DNA from: an uncultured Flavobacteriaceae bacterium
GTDB taxonomy: Bacteria > Bacteroidota > Bacteroidia > Flavobacteriales > Flavobacteriaceae
Direction of reading: 5' to 3'
Assembly (NCBI GenBank): GCA_938011315.1
Contig: CALLUG010000002.1
Span: 1 to 64,000, forward strand
Length of the DNA stretch: 64,000 bases
Shown: positions 1-8,810 of the stretch, one piece after another
How positions within the stretch are numbered: the first letter of the stretch is position 1
Layout of the letters: every line of letters starts with the position of its first letter
The notes under the pieces: generated by a model
Seen by the model: only the letters and a program-made list of their open reading frames with translations
What the model was told of the DNA's origin: nothing
Database searches by the model: none
Program-made: the position numbers and the translations under genes

Positions 1-94
1 TACCCAGCAGAGCTTTGTCTACAATTTGGTCATATTCTTTACAAAATTCATCGATAACACAAAATAAGTTCGTAATTTTAGAGTAACAATACAT
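1..94 (-). CDS. IS982 family transposase, N-terminal part (runs off the window)
   Basis: Read on the minus strand from the ATG at 94, this is 31 codons of open frame to the window edge. The protein begins [18 protein letters not shown] and continues with KEYDQIVDK, which is how IS982-family transposases start (a short helical N-terminus with a Phe-Cys pair, before the DDE domain). The catalytic part lies outside the window, so I cannot say whether the gene is intact. It would mobilise the insertion sequence whose end lies at about 95-176. The call rests on recognition of the N-terminus only. Confidence 0.72.
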   Translation of the reverse strand, partial: MYCYSKITNLFCVIDEFCKEYDQIVDKALLG

Positions 95-176
95 AGGCAG
101 TTTTTTAGATTAATAAATTGAATTTCAATGCCTTAATTTACTAAAAATCTGCCTTTTTTCCAATAAAAATCTGCCT
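1..176 (-). mobile_element. Right end of an IS982-family insertion sequence
   Basis: The transposase start at 94 is followed by about 80 bases of AT-rich terminal DNA. This holds a 13-base direct repeat (taaaaatctgcct at 142-154 and 164-176) and an imperfect inverted copy (aggcagtttttta, 95-107). Such repeated terminal motifs and a 60-100 base gap between transposase start and IS end fit this IS family. The outer boundary near 176 is inferred: immediately beyond it begins a DUF6705 reading frame that lacks its N-terminus. Neither the other end nor a target duplication is visible in this window. Confidence 0.5.
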
Positions 177-185
177 AATTATTAA

Positions 186-674
186 TCGAACTCAGGTTAT
201 TACAAAGACATCAATAACTTTTTGGATCAATTTGAAGGAACTTGGGTGTACAATAATGCAGGTGTGTATTTTAAAATTGTATTAGAAAAGATAGTGAAAA
301 AAAATTCTGGTTATTTTTTTTACGATACTCTAGAGGGTGAGTATCAATATACTGTAAATGGCAATGATCTTGTTAACACCTTTAGCAATCCTGCACTAAT
401 TAGTGCGATCCGTACTCCTATATTATTAAAAAGTAATTGGAAGCCTCTTTGTCCAGATTGCTCTCCACAAAACAGACGTGTCGATTTAATTTTAGCAGAG
501 CGCTCTAGAAATCTTAGTGGAGGGATCATCTTAAGACGTATTACTGTTAACGGCAAACCTGCCTTACAAGGCAGCGTGTCCAAAGGTGGCGTAGCAACAT
601 ACGACCCCGAAAACCCACCTGCTTATTTTACAACAAGTATTCCGGAACAAGATTTTTTGTTTATAAAACAATGA
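186..674 (+). pseudogene. DUF6705 family protein, 5'-truncated
   Basis: The open frame starts right after a stop at 183-185 and reads SNSGYYKDINNFLDQFEGTW into the body of a DUF6705-like protein. These proteins normally begin with a signal peptide, and the YYKDINN..FxGTW block lies a few dozen residues in. Here no ATG, signal peptide or ribosome site precedes the block, and an IS982 end lies directly upstream. A TTG at 222 could start a 150-residue protein but would leave out conserved sequence that is still readable upstream. The rest of the frame is undisturbed to its TGA. Function of DUF6705 is unknown. I read this as a gene that lost its promoter and signal sequence to the insertion. Confidence 0.62.
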
Positions 675-682
675 CATAGCTA

Positions 683-719
683 AGCACAAAAAAGACAAGT
701 CTTTTTTGTGCTTTTTTTT
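683..719 (+). terminator. Rho-independent terminator after the DUF6705 remnant
   Basis: A near-perfect hairpin, agcacaaaaaagac paired with gtcttttttgtgct, spans 683-712 and is followed by a run of T. It lies nine bases after the stop codon at 674, so it belongs to the upstream gene. Confidence 0.85.
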
Positions 720-728
720 AAGAAAACT

Positions 729-791
729 ATGAAATACCTCATTATAATAACAATCACCTTACTAAGCTTTGCTTATTATGTTGATATATAA
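729..791 (+). pseudogene. Orphan signal-peptide start, cut short at a dispersed repeat
   Basis: An ATG after an A-rich stretch opens a 20-codon frame, MKYLIIITITLLSFAYYVDI, which is a typical flavobacterial signal-peptide start. It stops inside the first bases of dispersed repeat copy A (781-839). Nothing resembling a mature domain follows. It looks like the 5' end of an exported protein, possibly another DUF6705 paralogue, that lost its body when the repeat arrived or by deletion. It could also be a chance frame. Confidence 0.35.
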
Positions 792-839
792 ACGCGATAG
801 AAATGAATTACATAGCTTATTTTGAGTGATATTGGTATT
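781..839 (+). repeat. Dispersed intergenic repeat, copy A
   Basis: This copy shares a core (about cgcgatagaaatgaatt, then tagcttattttgag, then attggtatt) with copies at 17361-17446, 57369-57440 and 62152-62256. It ends in attggtatt like copies C and D but lacks the left inverted repeat seen in copy D. It sits against the truncated frame at 729. Confidence 0.7.
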
Positions 840-848
840 TATTAAAAA

Positions 849-891
849 GTATAATGGCTTTGAAATTAGAAACATTTCAAAGCCATTATAC
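849..891 (-). terminator. Terminator of the WG-repeat gene
   Basis: A perfect 18-base-pair stem (gtataatggctttgaaat with its complement) around a 7-base loop. On the minus strand it is followed by tttttaat. It lies downstream of the minus-strand gene ending at 919. Confidence 0.85.
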
Positions 892-918
892 GAACTAAAA
901 AAACCACTAAATATTAGC

Positions 919-1668
919 TTAATCAATATTAGCAATTACTGTTTTACTTTTTTTTCTAAATAACTCAACATTATCGTACTTAGGCGATACAACCTCTTTT
1001 CCTTCTGTATTTATAAAGCCATATTTATTATTTTCTAAGCTAACCTTAGCCCAGCCTTTTCTATATTCGTTAAAATTATTGATACTAGAGTATATTGGTT
1101 TTACAACAACCCTTCCTTCTCTTGATATAAATCCAAATTTGCCATTATGTTCTACTAAAGCCCAACCTTTTTTAATTTTATCAAATTTATCTATAGACTC
1201 GTACACAGGCTGCATTACTATTTTTCCAGAAGTATCTATAAATCCTAGGAGATTGTTAAGCTTAATTAATGCCCAATCTTTATGATAATTTCCGTACAAA
1301 TCAATATTATCATACACTGGTTGCACAATTACTCTTCCTGTTTTGTCTATAAAACCAACTTTATCTTTAAGCTCTATTTTTAGTAAATTATCTTGATATT
1401 CACCAAAATACCCCAATTTATCATATTTAATTTCTACAACTTGATCGCCTTGTTTGTTTATAAAACCAAATTTACCGTCTAGTTCAACTCTAGCCCAATC
1501 AGGTTTTACTTCTCCAAAATCGGATATTGAATGATATTTAGGCTGTACCACTTCAACACCATCACTGTTTAATATGCCATAAAGTTCTCCAGACTGAACA
1601 ATAAATAAATCCTGTGCGCTAACCAAAGATGCAACTAATAATGCACCACATAATACTAATTTTTTCAT
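919..1668 (-). CDS. WG repeat-containing exported protein
   Basis: The protein has 249 residues. A signal peptide (MKKLVLCGALLVASLVSAQ) is followed by about six repeats of roughly 35 residues of the WG/KWG type, with the pattern WAxVxLxxKFGFINxxGxxVVxPxYDxI. Examples are KFGFINKQGDQVV, KVGFIDKTGRVIV and KFGFISREGRVVV. WG repeats form beta-rich modules thought to mediate binding. No enzymatic domain is present, so it is probably a periplasmic or surface binding protein of unknown ligand. It is a single-gene unit with a clear promoter at 1702-1731 and a strong terminator at 849-891. Family call is firm; role unknown. Confidence 0.88.
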   Translation of the reverse strand: MKKLVLCGALLVASLVSAQDLFIVQSGELYGILNSDGVEVVQPKYHSISDFGEVKPDWARVELDGKFGFINKQGDQVVEIKYDKLGYFGEYQDNLLKIELKDKVGFIDKTGRVIVQPVYDNIDLYGNYHKDWALIKLNNLLGFIDTSGKIVMQPVYESIDKFDKIKKGWALVEHNGKFGFISREGRVVVKPIYSSINNFNEYRKGWAKVSLENNKYGFINTEGKEVVSPKYDNVELFRKKSKTVIANID

Positions 1669-1701
1669 GTTTCTTATTTTTTAAGATTATCAATAACAAG
1701 A

Positions 1702-1731
1702 CAAATATACAAAAAAATCTATAAAAAACAA
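1702..1731 (-). promoter_or_regulatory. Promoter for the WG-repeat gene
   Basis: On the minus strand TTG (1729-1731) and TATATTTG (1702-1709) are separated by 19 bases. This matches the Bacteroidota housekeeping consensus TTG-N19/20-TAnnTTTG. It lies 33 bases upstream of the start codon at 1668. Confidence 0.75.
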
Positions 1732-1880
1732 AAATAATCGATGAAATACATTTTTTTGCAAAAAATAAGGTTGAATTCAATTATAATCGTTTTACTATCA
1801 TATAATATTGATATTTTTATGAAATGTAATTACTTATTACTTAAATTTGCAGTAATATTACCACATTAAACAAAATGATT

Positions 1881-2477
1881 ATGAAATTTTCAAGACAAGT
1901 ACTGCTATATACTTCAATATTGTTTTTAGCTTCTTGCGCAACAACTCGTTTCCCCAAAGGGACAACAGCAATAAGCCAAGATACCTCTGTTGGTTACATT
2001 CCTAATAAGATTATAGCTGGCGGAAGTAAACAACTTTCATCATATGGAACTTTATTTTTTGATGCAACCAAAAGAAGTGCCGTAAATACTATTTACAAAG
2101 ACTCTTCGAGAGTAAAATTTTTGGCAGAAGAGCAGCCAGATCCTGCAATTACTTATGTAGAAAAAATTGTATCTAGTGTTTTATCTAACTTTAAAAGAGG
2201 AGAGATCGACTCTTCAACAATTAAGGCTACAGCAATTCTTACTAAAAACTTAACAACAAGTTTAAGTAATATTGCGAAAAAATCTAATTCGTTAAATTTC
2301 CTAAAAACGTCTTTGTATAGGTTAAACGAAACGCATTATAACGATAAGGTAGACTCTGCTTATTCTAGACAGTTTGATAAAATTATACTGTATGCTAAAG
2401 AAATTCAATTAGCAGAATTGAAATTGGATAGCTTAAGAATGAGATATCAAATATTGAACGAAAAAAAGAAAAAATAA
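1881..2477 (+). CDS. Hypothetical lipoprotein
   Basis: The protein has 198 residues from the ATG at 1881; an ATG two codons earlier at 1875 is possible. The N-terminus is a type II signal with lipobox LASC, so it is a lipid-anchored envelope protein. The mature part shows no family I recognise. The last 40 residues are charged and probably helical, ending in a lysine tail. A possible -7 element, TAAATTTG, lies at 1842-1849 without a clear TTG. The next gene is 144 bases downstream and also exported, but I see no evidence that they act together. Confidence 0.75.
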   Translation: MKFSRQVLLYTSILFLASCATTRFPKGTTAISQDTSVGYIPNKIIAGGSKQLSSYGTLFFDATKRSAVNTIYKDSSRVKFLAEEQPDPAITYVEKIVSSVLSNFKRGEIDSSTIKATAILTKNLTTSLSNIAKKSNSLNFLKTSLYRLNETHYNDKVDSAYSRQFDKIILYAKEIQLAELKLDSLRMRYQILNEKKKK

Positions 2478-2621
2478 ACTAATAGTAATATAGTACAGTT
2501 TTTTACAGACTTTACATTATTAAAGCAGGGAAGTAAAACAGATGTGTTTTGTTTCCTTGCTTTTTTTATTGCAGTGATTTTAATATCTTGCAACGATTTA
2601 ACCAACCAAAACTTTAATTTA

Positions 2622-3002
2622 ATGAAAACTTTAGTATCTGTAATTATACTATTAAATTTTGCAAACTTACTACAAGCTCAAAACCATAGAGGTCCATCAA
2701 ATCCAAAAGCCGGAAAGTGTTACCAAAGATGCTTTGATTTTTATGAAAAATATGATTGGAAAGAAGTTAGTTGCGACACAATAAACAAAAATAAAAATAG
2801 AAAAAAAACAGCCAAAGATTTACTGGAAATAGCACAAACCAAAATAAAAATGCTGAAATATCAAGAAAAACTAAAACAGCTTGGCTATAATGTCGATCTT
2901 ACTGGAATTGCCGATACTAAAACAACGACTGCACACAATAGATATTTAAGAAAAAAAGAAAGAGAAAAAAGACGAAAAGAAAGGATGCTAAGTAAAAATT
3001 AA
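2622..3002 (+). CDS. Small exported protein with GKCYxRC motif and possible peptidoglycan-binding-like tail
   Basis: The protein has 126 residues from the ATG at 2622. An in-frame ATG at 2544 exists, but the sequence between them is not conserved-looking, while MKTLVSVIILLNFANLLQAQ at 2622 is a clean signal peptide. The mature protein begins with NPKAGKCYQRC. This resembles the PxxGKCYAKC segment of large flavobacterial OmpA-associated proteins. Residues 75-110 (YQEKLKQLGYNVDLTGIADT) resemble the PG_binding_1 pattern LQxxLxxLGYxxGxxTGxxDxxT, but lack its aromatic end. The tail is very basic (KKEREKRRKER). The assignment is inference from short motifs. Confidence 0.55.
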   Translation: MKTLVSVIILLNFANLLQAQNHRGPSNPKAGKCYQRCFDFYEKYDWKEVSCDTINKNKNRKKTAKDLLEIAQTKIKMLKYQEKLKQLGYNVDLTGIADTKTTTAHNRYLRKKEREKRRKERMLSKN

Positions 3003-3089
3003 AAAAGACAATAAAATTTACTGCGACTAAATATCCCATAAATTTTCTTTAATTTTCTTTTTTTAAGTTCAACTTTTAGACTAAGGCAT

Positions 3090-3704
3090 TTAAATCAAAA
3101 TAAAAATAGCAATACCTACAAACACAATAATTTGTAGATACTTTAAAACTAAGCCAGCGGTAGTATTACCTTTTAAATGCTTAAAAATACGTCCAGACAC
3201 AATTGCTATAGTAGCAAAAACACTAAAAGACGTTAGCATAAATAAGCTCCCTAAAATATAAAATTGGCTTAATGTACTTAACGTATCACTAAAAAGAAAA
3301 CTTGGGAAAAAAGCTAAAAAAAACAAAGTTACTTTTGGGTTTAGTACATTCATAACAAACCCTTGCTTAATCAACTTAAACATTGTTTTTTTAGGTACCG
3401 TTTTCATAAAGTTGATTTCAGTTTTGTTTTTAGCAACTTTGTACGCCAAATACATAAGGTACAATGCACCAAAAAACTTAATGGTAAAAAAAAGAGTGTA
3501 ATTCTGTTTTATAACTGCAGAAATTCCAAAGGCAACTAAAGTCGTATGTACCAAGCACCCAAAAATGAGTCCTATTACTGCAGCAATTCCAAATTTTTTA
3601 CCGTTAGTAACACTTTGTACAAGAACATAAATATTGTCTGGCCCAGGCGAGATTGCTAACAATAATGTTGCGATAACAAAAGAAATTAAATTGTCGTAAT
3701 TCAA
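3090..3704 (-). CDS. LysE/RhtB family amino acid exporter
   Basis: The protein has 204 residues with about six hydrophobic segments. The N-terminal family motif is clear: ISPGPDNIYVLVQS, then GIAAVIGLIFGCLVHT. LysE/RhtB proteins export amino acids such as lysine, homoserine or threonine across the inner membrane; substrate cannot be told here. Its start codon lies six bases after the stop of pyrD (3711), in the same direction, so the two are probably co-transcribed. Length is normal for the family. Confidence 0.9.
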   Translation of the reverse strand: MNYDNLISFVIATLLLAISPGPDNIYVLVQSVTNGKKFGIAAVIGLIFGCLVHTTLVAFGISAVIKQNYTLFFTIKFFGALYLMYLAYKVAKNKTEINFMKTVPKKTMFKLIKQGFVMNVLNPKVTLFFLAFFPSFLFSDTLSTLSQFYILGSLFMLTSFSVFATIAIVSGRIFKHLKGNTTAGLVLKYLQIIVFVGIAIFILI

Positions 3705-3710
3705 TAAAAA

Positions 3711-4745
3711 TTAAGTTTTGAGAAGTGCTTTATTAATAGATTTAATAAGTTTTGGCCCTTCATAAATAAATCCCGTATAAAGCTGTATCAAGTCTGCTCC
3801 AGCATCTAACTTATCTAGGGCATCTTGAGCAGTATGGATACCTCCTACCCCTATAATAGGGAATGCTTTATTACTTTTATGAGATAAAAACCGAATGACT
3901 TCCGTAGAGCGTTGTGTTAAAGGTTTACCACTTAGTCCTCCTAATTCTTGTTTGTTTTTAGAAATTAAGTTTTGTCTAGAGACGGTTGTGTTTGTTGCTA
4001 TAACACCATCGATTTTTGTTGTGGTTACAATGTCTATAATATCTAGTAACTGATCGTCTGTTAAGTCTGGTGCTATTTTTAGTAAAATAGGTTTTTTGGG
4101 CATTTCGGTAGATAAATCATACTTTGCCTCGTTCATTTTTTTTAATGTTTGCAGCAATAAAGTTAAAGGTTTTTTGTCTTGCAATGCCCTTAAGTTGGGG
4201 GTGTTAGGAGAACTAACATTAACCACAAAGTAATCGACATAATGAAACAAAGCTTCAAAGCAAATTTTATAATCCTCTACAGCATCTTGGTTAGAGGTTA
4301 TTTTATTTTTACCAATATTACCACCTATTAAAACGCTTTTATTTTTCTTTAGCCTCTTAATAGCATCCATAACCCCCGCATTGTTAAATCCCATTCTATT
4401 AATAATACCTTGGTCTGCTGTTAACCTAAAAAGACGTTTTTTAGGGTTTCCTTCTTGGGGTTTAGGAGTTAAGGTTCCAATTTCTATAAAGCCAAAGCCA
4501 AAATGACTAAGTTCATTATACAATTTTGCGTCCTTATCAAAACCCGCAGCAAGACCTACTGGGTTTTTAAATTTTAGTCCAAAAACAGTACGTTCTAAGC
4601 GCTTATCGTTTACCTCATACAATACTTTATATAGCCTTGTTACAAAAGGAATTTTTGAAGTTAAGCGTATTAATGCAAATGTAAAGTAATGTACTTTTTC
4701 GGGGTCGAAACAAAAAAGTAACGGACGAATTAATAATTTGTACAT
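3711..4745 (-). CDS. pyrD: Quinone-dependent dihydroorotate dehydrogenase (class 2)
   Basis: This enzyme oxidises dihydroorotate to orotate in pyrimidine synthesis and passes electrons to the membrane quinone pool. The protein has 344 residues, typical of class 2, with the N-terminal amphipathic membrane-binding stretch. Family signatures are [27 protein letters not shown], the catalytic-serine loop [14 protein letters not shown] and the FMN-phosphate site GVGGI near the C-terminus. It is the first gene of a two-gene unit with the LysE exporter and is divergent from pepT. Confidence 0.96.
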   Translation of the reverse strand: MYKLLIRPLLFCFDPEKVHYFTFALIRLTSKIPFVTRLYKVLYEVNDKRLERTVFGLKFKNPVGLAAGFDKDAKLYNELSHFGFGFIEIGTLTPKPQEGNPKKRLFRLTADQGIINRMGFNNAGVMDAIKRLKKNKSVLIGGNIGKNKITSNQDAVEDYKICFEALFHYVDYFVVNVSSPNTPNLRALQDKKPLTLLLQTLKKMNEAKYDLSTEMPKKPILLKIAPDLTDDQLLDIIDIVTTTKIDGVIATNTTVSRQNLISKNKQELGGLSGKPLTQRSTEVIRFLSHKSNKAFPIIGVGGIHTAQDALDKLDAGADLIQLYTGFIYEGPKLIKSINKALLKT

Positions 4746-4823
4746 AATAGCGCTTCTATTTTAAAAAATTGAATGACAAAAGTAGCGCAAATACACACAT
4801 AAAAAAAGAAAGTTAAACAGGAC

Positions 4824-4854
4824 TTGTACTATCTTATTATGTTCGTTATTTTTG
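4824..4854 (+). promoter_or_regulatory. Promoter for pepT
   Basis: TTG (4824-4826) and TATTTTTG (4847-4854) are 20 bases apart, matching the Bacteroidota consensus. The element ends 18 bases before the pepT start codon, so the leader is very short. Confidence 0.75.
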
Positions 4855-4872
4855 AGATAAATACAACTAAAA

Positions 4873-6126
4873 ATGATAGATAAAACTCATATTATAAACC
4901 GCTTTATTAGTTATGTTAAGATTAATACAGAAAGTGATCCAAATAGCAGCACTACGCCAAGTAGTAAACGCCAATGGGATTTAGCAAATAAGCTAGTTGT
5001 TGAGCTAAAAGCTATTGGAATGCACGAGGTTAAGGTAGACCAAAATGCTTATATTACAGCAACTTTACCTAGCAATGTTGCTCACAAGGTTCCCACTATT
5101 GGGTTTATAGCGCATATGGACACCTCACCAGACTTTACGGGAGCTAATGTTAATCCACAAATAATAGAACATTACAACGGAAAATCTATTGTTCTAAACA
5201 AAGCTAACAATATAGTATTATCGCCAGATTATTTTGAAGATTTACGCCTCTATAAAGGTCAAACCTTAATTACTACAGATGGAACAACCTTGTTAGGCGC
5301 AGACGATAAAGCAGGAATTTGCGAAATAGTAAGCGCTATGGAGTATTTAATAGCACACCCAAAAATTAAACATGGTACAATTAAAATTGCTTTTACCCCA
5401 GATGAAGAAATAGGACGTGGTGCACATAAATTTGACGTTAAGTCATTTGGAGCAGAATGGGCTTATACTATGGATGGAAGTCAAATAGGAGAACTAGAGT
5501 ACGAAAACTTTAATGCTGCTAAGGCAGAAGTAAACATAAAAGGAAAAATAGTACATCCTGGCTATGCCAAAGGAAAAATGATAAATGCTATGCATTATGC
5601 CGCTACATTTATTAAAAAACTTCCAAAACAAGAAGTTCCAGAGCGCACCGAAGGCTACGAAGGTTTTTTTCATTTGCACGATATCAAGGGGAATGTTGCG
5701 CTGACTACCTTACAGTATATTATACGCGATCACGATAAAGATAAATTTGAAGCCAGAAAAAAACAAATACAAAACATAGCCAACCAAATAAACACAAAAC
5801 ACAAGGCTCCCATTATTGAAATAAACATTACAGATCAATACTACAATATGAAAGAGAAAGTGCAAACACAAATGCACATTATAGAAATTGCTGAGCAGGC
5901 TATGCAAGCACTAAATATAAAACCCATAATAAAAGCAATTAGAGGTGGAACCGATGGGTCGCAATTAAGTTTTATGGGACTCCCCTGCCCCAATATATTT
6001 GCTGGAGGTCATAATTTTCATGGGCCATACGAATATGTTCCTGTGGAGAGTATGCAAAAAGCAACAGCAACTATTTGTAAAATTGCCGAACTTACTGCAG
6101 AACGCTATGAAAATAAGAATGTATAA
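4873..6126 (+). CDS. pepT: Peptidase T (tripeptide aminopeptidase)
   Basis: This cytosolic M20B metallopeptidase removes N-terminal residues from tripeptides using two zinc ions. The protein has 417 residues, full length. Zinc-site motifs are present in order: [37 protein letters not shown] (the catalytic Glu-Glu), and [18 protein letters not shown] with [13 protein letters not shown] near the end. It is transcribed alone, with a well-placed promoter at 4824-4854. Confidence 0.96.
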   Translation: MIDKTHIINRFISYVKINTESDPNSSTTPSSKRQWDLANKLVVELKAIGMHEVKVDQNAYITATLPSNVAHKVPTIGFIAHMDTSPDFTGANVNPQIIEHYNGKSIVLNKANNIVLSPDYFEDLRLYKGQTLITTDGTTLLGADDKAGICEIVSAMEYLIAHPKIKHGTIKIAFTPDEEIGRGAHKFDVKSFGAEWAYTMDGSQIGELEYENFNAAKAEVNIKGKIVHPGYAKGKMINAMHYAATFIKKLPKQEVPERTEGYEGFFHLHDIKGNVALTTLQYIIRDHDKDKFEARKKQIQNIANQINTKHKAPIIEINITDQYYNMKEKVQTQMHIIEIAEQAMQALNIKPIIKAIRGGTDGSQLSFMGLPCPNIFAGGHNFHGPYEYVPVESMQKATATICKIAELTAERYENKNV

Positions 6127-6217
6127 AGTTTATGCTTTTTAAGTTTATTTAGAGTATTTTAAAGATTCATTTTTTCTAAAAAATGCAAAGTACTAACTAA
6201 GTGCCAAGAGGTCAACT

Positions 6218-7102
6218 TTATTTTAGGCTAAACTCTGTCGAAGATACTAGCTTATCTTTATCAAATAAAGTGACTTTATAGCTTCCTTTTTTAAACTTTT
6301 CGTTGTTTTCCAAATCTAGAAACTCACAAATATTAAGATTGTTATTTTCATAATTAAATTTACTAACTAAGCTATAACTTATAGTCTGATCGGCAAACTT
6401 AACTTGTTTTTTTAATCCCAAAACAGTATTATCTGGAGCCAATACTTGCAGATAAAATTCTTTATCGCCTGCTTCGACTAAGCTATTTTTAATAACAGTG
6501 TAGCAAACTCTAATTTTATCTACACGCCTAGCCTTTTCTGTTGGGGTTAATTTGCCTGAACTTCGAACAATAACACCAAATCCTTTTAAAGCATTTGTGG
6601 ATAGCACTGAAGCGTTATTAACAAGCTCTGCCAATTCTACATTTTGCGTTAGTAACGAGTCGGTAAACACTAAGCGCTCATTAAGTTCTGTACGAGTAGT
6701 ATTGAGAGATGTTGATAGTGACGAATTTTCTGCCTTTAAAGTTTTATTTTCTGTAAGTAATACCTGCATTTCTTTTTCTAATACCGAAAACTTACTTCGA
6801 TAAACTCTTAGGTTTTTTATAGTTCCTTCCGATGTTTCTAAGGATTCTACTAAACTTTCTATACGCTGCTTGGCTTCTAGTAATTTTGAATTAGCAAGTT
6901 CGTTGTCTCCAATAGCAGTATCATATTGTACCGCCATTTCATTCAAGTCGTTAAGTACAAGTTGTTTTTCTTGTATCAGTTCTTTTTTAGTTTCTTTAGC
7001 ATTATTGTATAATCTGTAAGTATAAGCGCTTACACCTATAAGTAATATCGCAACAGCAATTAAACTTATTTTTAAAGCTTTATGTTTCGTTGTATTATTC
7101 AT
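6218..7102 (-). CDS. Membrane-anchored coiled-coil protein, function unknown
   Basis: The protein has 294 residues. A short cytoplasmic start is followed by one membrane segment (about residues 12-30, ISLIAVAILLIGVSAYTY). Residues 35-150 are strongly heptad-like (ETKKELIQEKQ and KLLEAKQRIESLVESLE), so a long coiled coil is likely. The last 110 residues are predicted beta-rich, with KGFGVIVRSSGKLTPTEKARRVD at the junction. Such proteins are sometimes labelled as chromosome-partitioning proteins because of the coiled coil; I see no ATPase or DNA-binding motif to support that. Monocistronic; convergent with pepT. Confidence 0.8.
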   Translation of the reverse strand: MNNTTKHKALKISLIAVAILLIGVSAYTYRLYNNAKETKKELIQEKQLVLNDLNEMAVQYDTAIGDNELANSKLLEAKQRIESLVESLETSEGTIKNLRVYRSKFSVLEKEMQVLLTENKTLKAENSSLSTSLNTTRTELNERLVFTDSLLTQNVELAELVNNASVLSTNALKGFGVIVRSSGKLTPTEKARRVDKIRVCYTVIKNSLVEAGDKEFYLQVLAPDNTVLGLKKQVKFADQTISYSLVSKFNYENNNLNICEFLDLENNEKFKKGSYKVTLFDKDKLVSSTEFSLK

Positions 7103-7229
7103 TATAATTGTTTTTGTGTCTCTGTATCACATTTTAAATTAGAGTTTATAAAAGTAAATAGAATTACTCTTATTTTTTAATTTAAACAAAAATAGTTTCC
7201 CCATGGAAAACAAACTAAATACTGAACTA

Positions 7230-7904
7230 TTACATAATATAAGCACAGATAATAGCTAAACAGATAATAAGGACTTTAGCTAAATTAAATTTATGACCTT
7301 CACTGCTTTCAAATAAAATTGTGGTAGAGATGTGCAAAAAGATGCCAATTACAATAGCGTTTGTATAATTCAAATAATGATTTAACAATGAGCTATTGTG
7401 CGACAATATAGCACCTAGAGGAGTCATGATAGCAAATAAGCTTAAAAAAACAATAACTTGCAGTTTTTTAAAACCAGACTGTAATAAATAAGTCGTTATC
7501 AAAATAGCAATAGGAATTTTATGAATAACAATACCAAAAACCATATCGTTGCTGTGATGTATAGGAAAGCCTTCTAGAAAGGAATGAATACACAAACTAA
7601 TAAATAGTAACCAAGGAAAATTACTATTCTGTTTTTGAATGTGTAAGTGACCGTGTTCTGCACCTTTAGACAAAAACTCTAGGCATATTTGTATTAAAAT
7701 TCCAAACATAATTAAGAGTCCTGTAGTTTTATGCTCTACATGATGGTACACTTCTGGCAATAACTCAAAAACCGTAATAGACAACAAAAAAGCTCCGCTA
7801 AAAGCCAGTAAAAACTTAATGTATTTAATGGTTTTCTTTTTGGCAATCCATACAATGATATAGCCTAATAAAACGGCATATATAGGAAGCAAATACCTGT
7901 TCAT
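7230..7904 (-). CDS. ZIP family divalent metal transporter
   Basis: The protein has 224 residues and about seven or eight membrane segments. The ZIP metal-binding helices are visible: HSFLEGFPIHH (family pattern HxxxEG) and IVIHKIPIAI (HKxP). ZIP proteins import zinc, iron or manganese across the inner membrane. A short histidine-containing stretch (HHVEHK, then EHGHLHIQK) lies in the variable loop. It starts one base after the stop of the methyltransferase gene at 7906, so the two form one transcript. Substrate cannot be decided from sequence. Confidence 0.88.
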   Translation of the reverse strand: MNRYLLPIYAVLLGYIIVWIAKKKTIKYIKFLLAFSGAFLLSITVFELLPEVYHHVEHKTTGLLIMFGILIQICLEFLSKGAEHGHLHIQKQNSNFPWLLFISLCIHSFLEGFPIHHSNDMVFGIVIHKIPIAILITTYLLQSGFKKLQVIVFLSLFAIMTPLGAILSHNSSLLNHYLNYTNAIVIGIFLHISTTILFESSEGHKFNLAKVLIICLAIICAYIM

Positions 7905-7905
7905 G

Positions 7906-8637
7906 CTACATAAAAATTAAAACCAATCGCTTTGAAGTTTGTTTATTAAATGTGCTGAGTTGGTAATCCCCAAAGACATCAATAAGTGTTACGCCTGCTT
8001 TTTTGAAAAGTGTTTTAAAGTCGTCGATAGTAATTGCCTTAACACGTTCTTGGTAATTGTGATTTTTACCTTCTGCAGTAAATGAAATATCTTTTACAAG
8101 ATATCCTTTATCGATATACCGTTTTAGGTTAAAAGTAATGCCATCTACCGTTTTAGAATTTTCTGGAACTAAGTTGGTAATAACATTATCGATATTCATA
8201 AAATCAATAACTCCTACACCATTTTGGCTTAAATTAGCTTTTATAGCTTTTATAGTATTTAGGTTGTCTATATCATTCTCGAAATACCCAAAACTAGTAA
8301 ACAAATTAAAAACCGCATTAAACGTCTTGTTAAAAGGCAAACTCATATCATGCACCTCAAAAGTTAAACGTTCGTTTTCAAACTGTTTTGCATAAGCGAT
8401 ACTTTGTGGCGATAAATCGACCCCAGTTACACGATACCCAATACTATTTAGGTAAATAGAGTGGCGCCCCTTACCACAAGCTAAATCCATAATTTCGCAG
8501 GTATCAGAAAGATTAAGATAATTCGTTAACGCATCCATAAAACCCTGCGCCTCAACATCATTACGATTTTTATATAATGTATGATAATAAGGGGTATCAA
8601 ACCACGAAGCAAACCAATTTTTACTGTTATCTGTCAT
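7906..8637 (-). CDS. Class I SAM-dependent methyltransferase
   Basis: The protein has 243 residues with a Rossmann-type SAM site. Motif I is IMDLACGKGRHSIYL, followed by YRVTGVDLSPQSIAYAKQ (acidic residue that binds the ribose) and VFNLFTSFGYF (motif IV region). This combination is common in small-molecule methyltransferases of the UbiE/methyltransf_25 type. Substrate unknown. It is the first gene of a pair with the ZIP transporter. Upstream, a shared AT-rich palindrome at 8770-8792 separates it from the divergent RNA methyltransferase. Confidence 0.88.
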   Translation of the reverse strand: MTDNSKNWFASWFDTPYYHTLYKNRNDVEAQGFMDALTNYLNLSDTCEIMDLACGKGRHSIYLNSIGYRVTGVDLSPQSIAYAKQFENERLTFEVHDMSLPFNKTFNAVFNLFTSFGYFENDIDNLNTIKAIKANLSQNGVGVIDFMNIDNVITNLVPENSKTVDGITFNLKRYIDKGYLVKDISFTAEGKNHNYQERVKAITIDDFKTLFKKAGVTLIDVFGDYQLSTFNKQTSKRLVLIFM

Positions 8638-8769
8638 TTTTTTTATGAATTACTGTATTCAAAACATATTAAGACGAAATATATAGGACTTTCAAAAAAA
8701 ACATTGTTTTTTTAATCCAAACTAAATTAGTTAGGAAAACTAAGTTTAATTATTAAAAACCGTGTTTGC

Positions 8770-8792
8770 CACAAAAATAAATTATTTTTGTG
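8770..8792. promoter_or_regulatory. Perfect 23-base palindrome carrying a -7 element on both strands
   Basis: The sequence cacaaaaataa-a-ttatttttgtg is a perfect palindrome with a one-base centre. Each strand contains TATTTTTG, a good -7 box. The plus-strand box (8783-8790) ends 20 bases before the ATG at 8811. It lies between two divergent methyltransferase genes. It may serve as a bidirectional promoter core or an operator; neither is proven. Confidence 0.45.
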
Positions 8793-8810
8793 TTTTATTG
8801 GACGTTGATA

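Noticed and set aside
7906-8637. Methyltransferase as part of a DNA modification or defence system
   Set aside because: Motifs fit small-molecule enzymes (no NPPY/DPPY-type target motif), and the partner gene is a metal transporter.
8790-8810. Longer N-terminus of the RNA methyltransferase from a TTG at 8790
   Set aside because: It overlaps the -7 region and palindrome; the ATG at 8811 fits the family's usual start.
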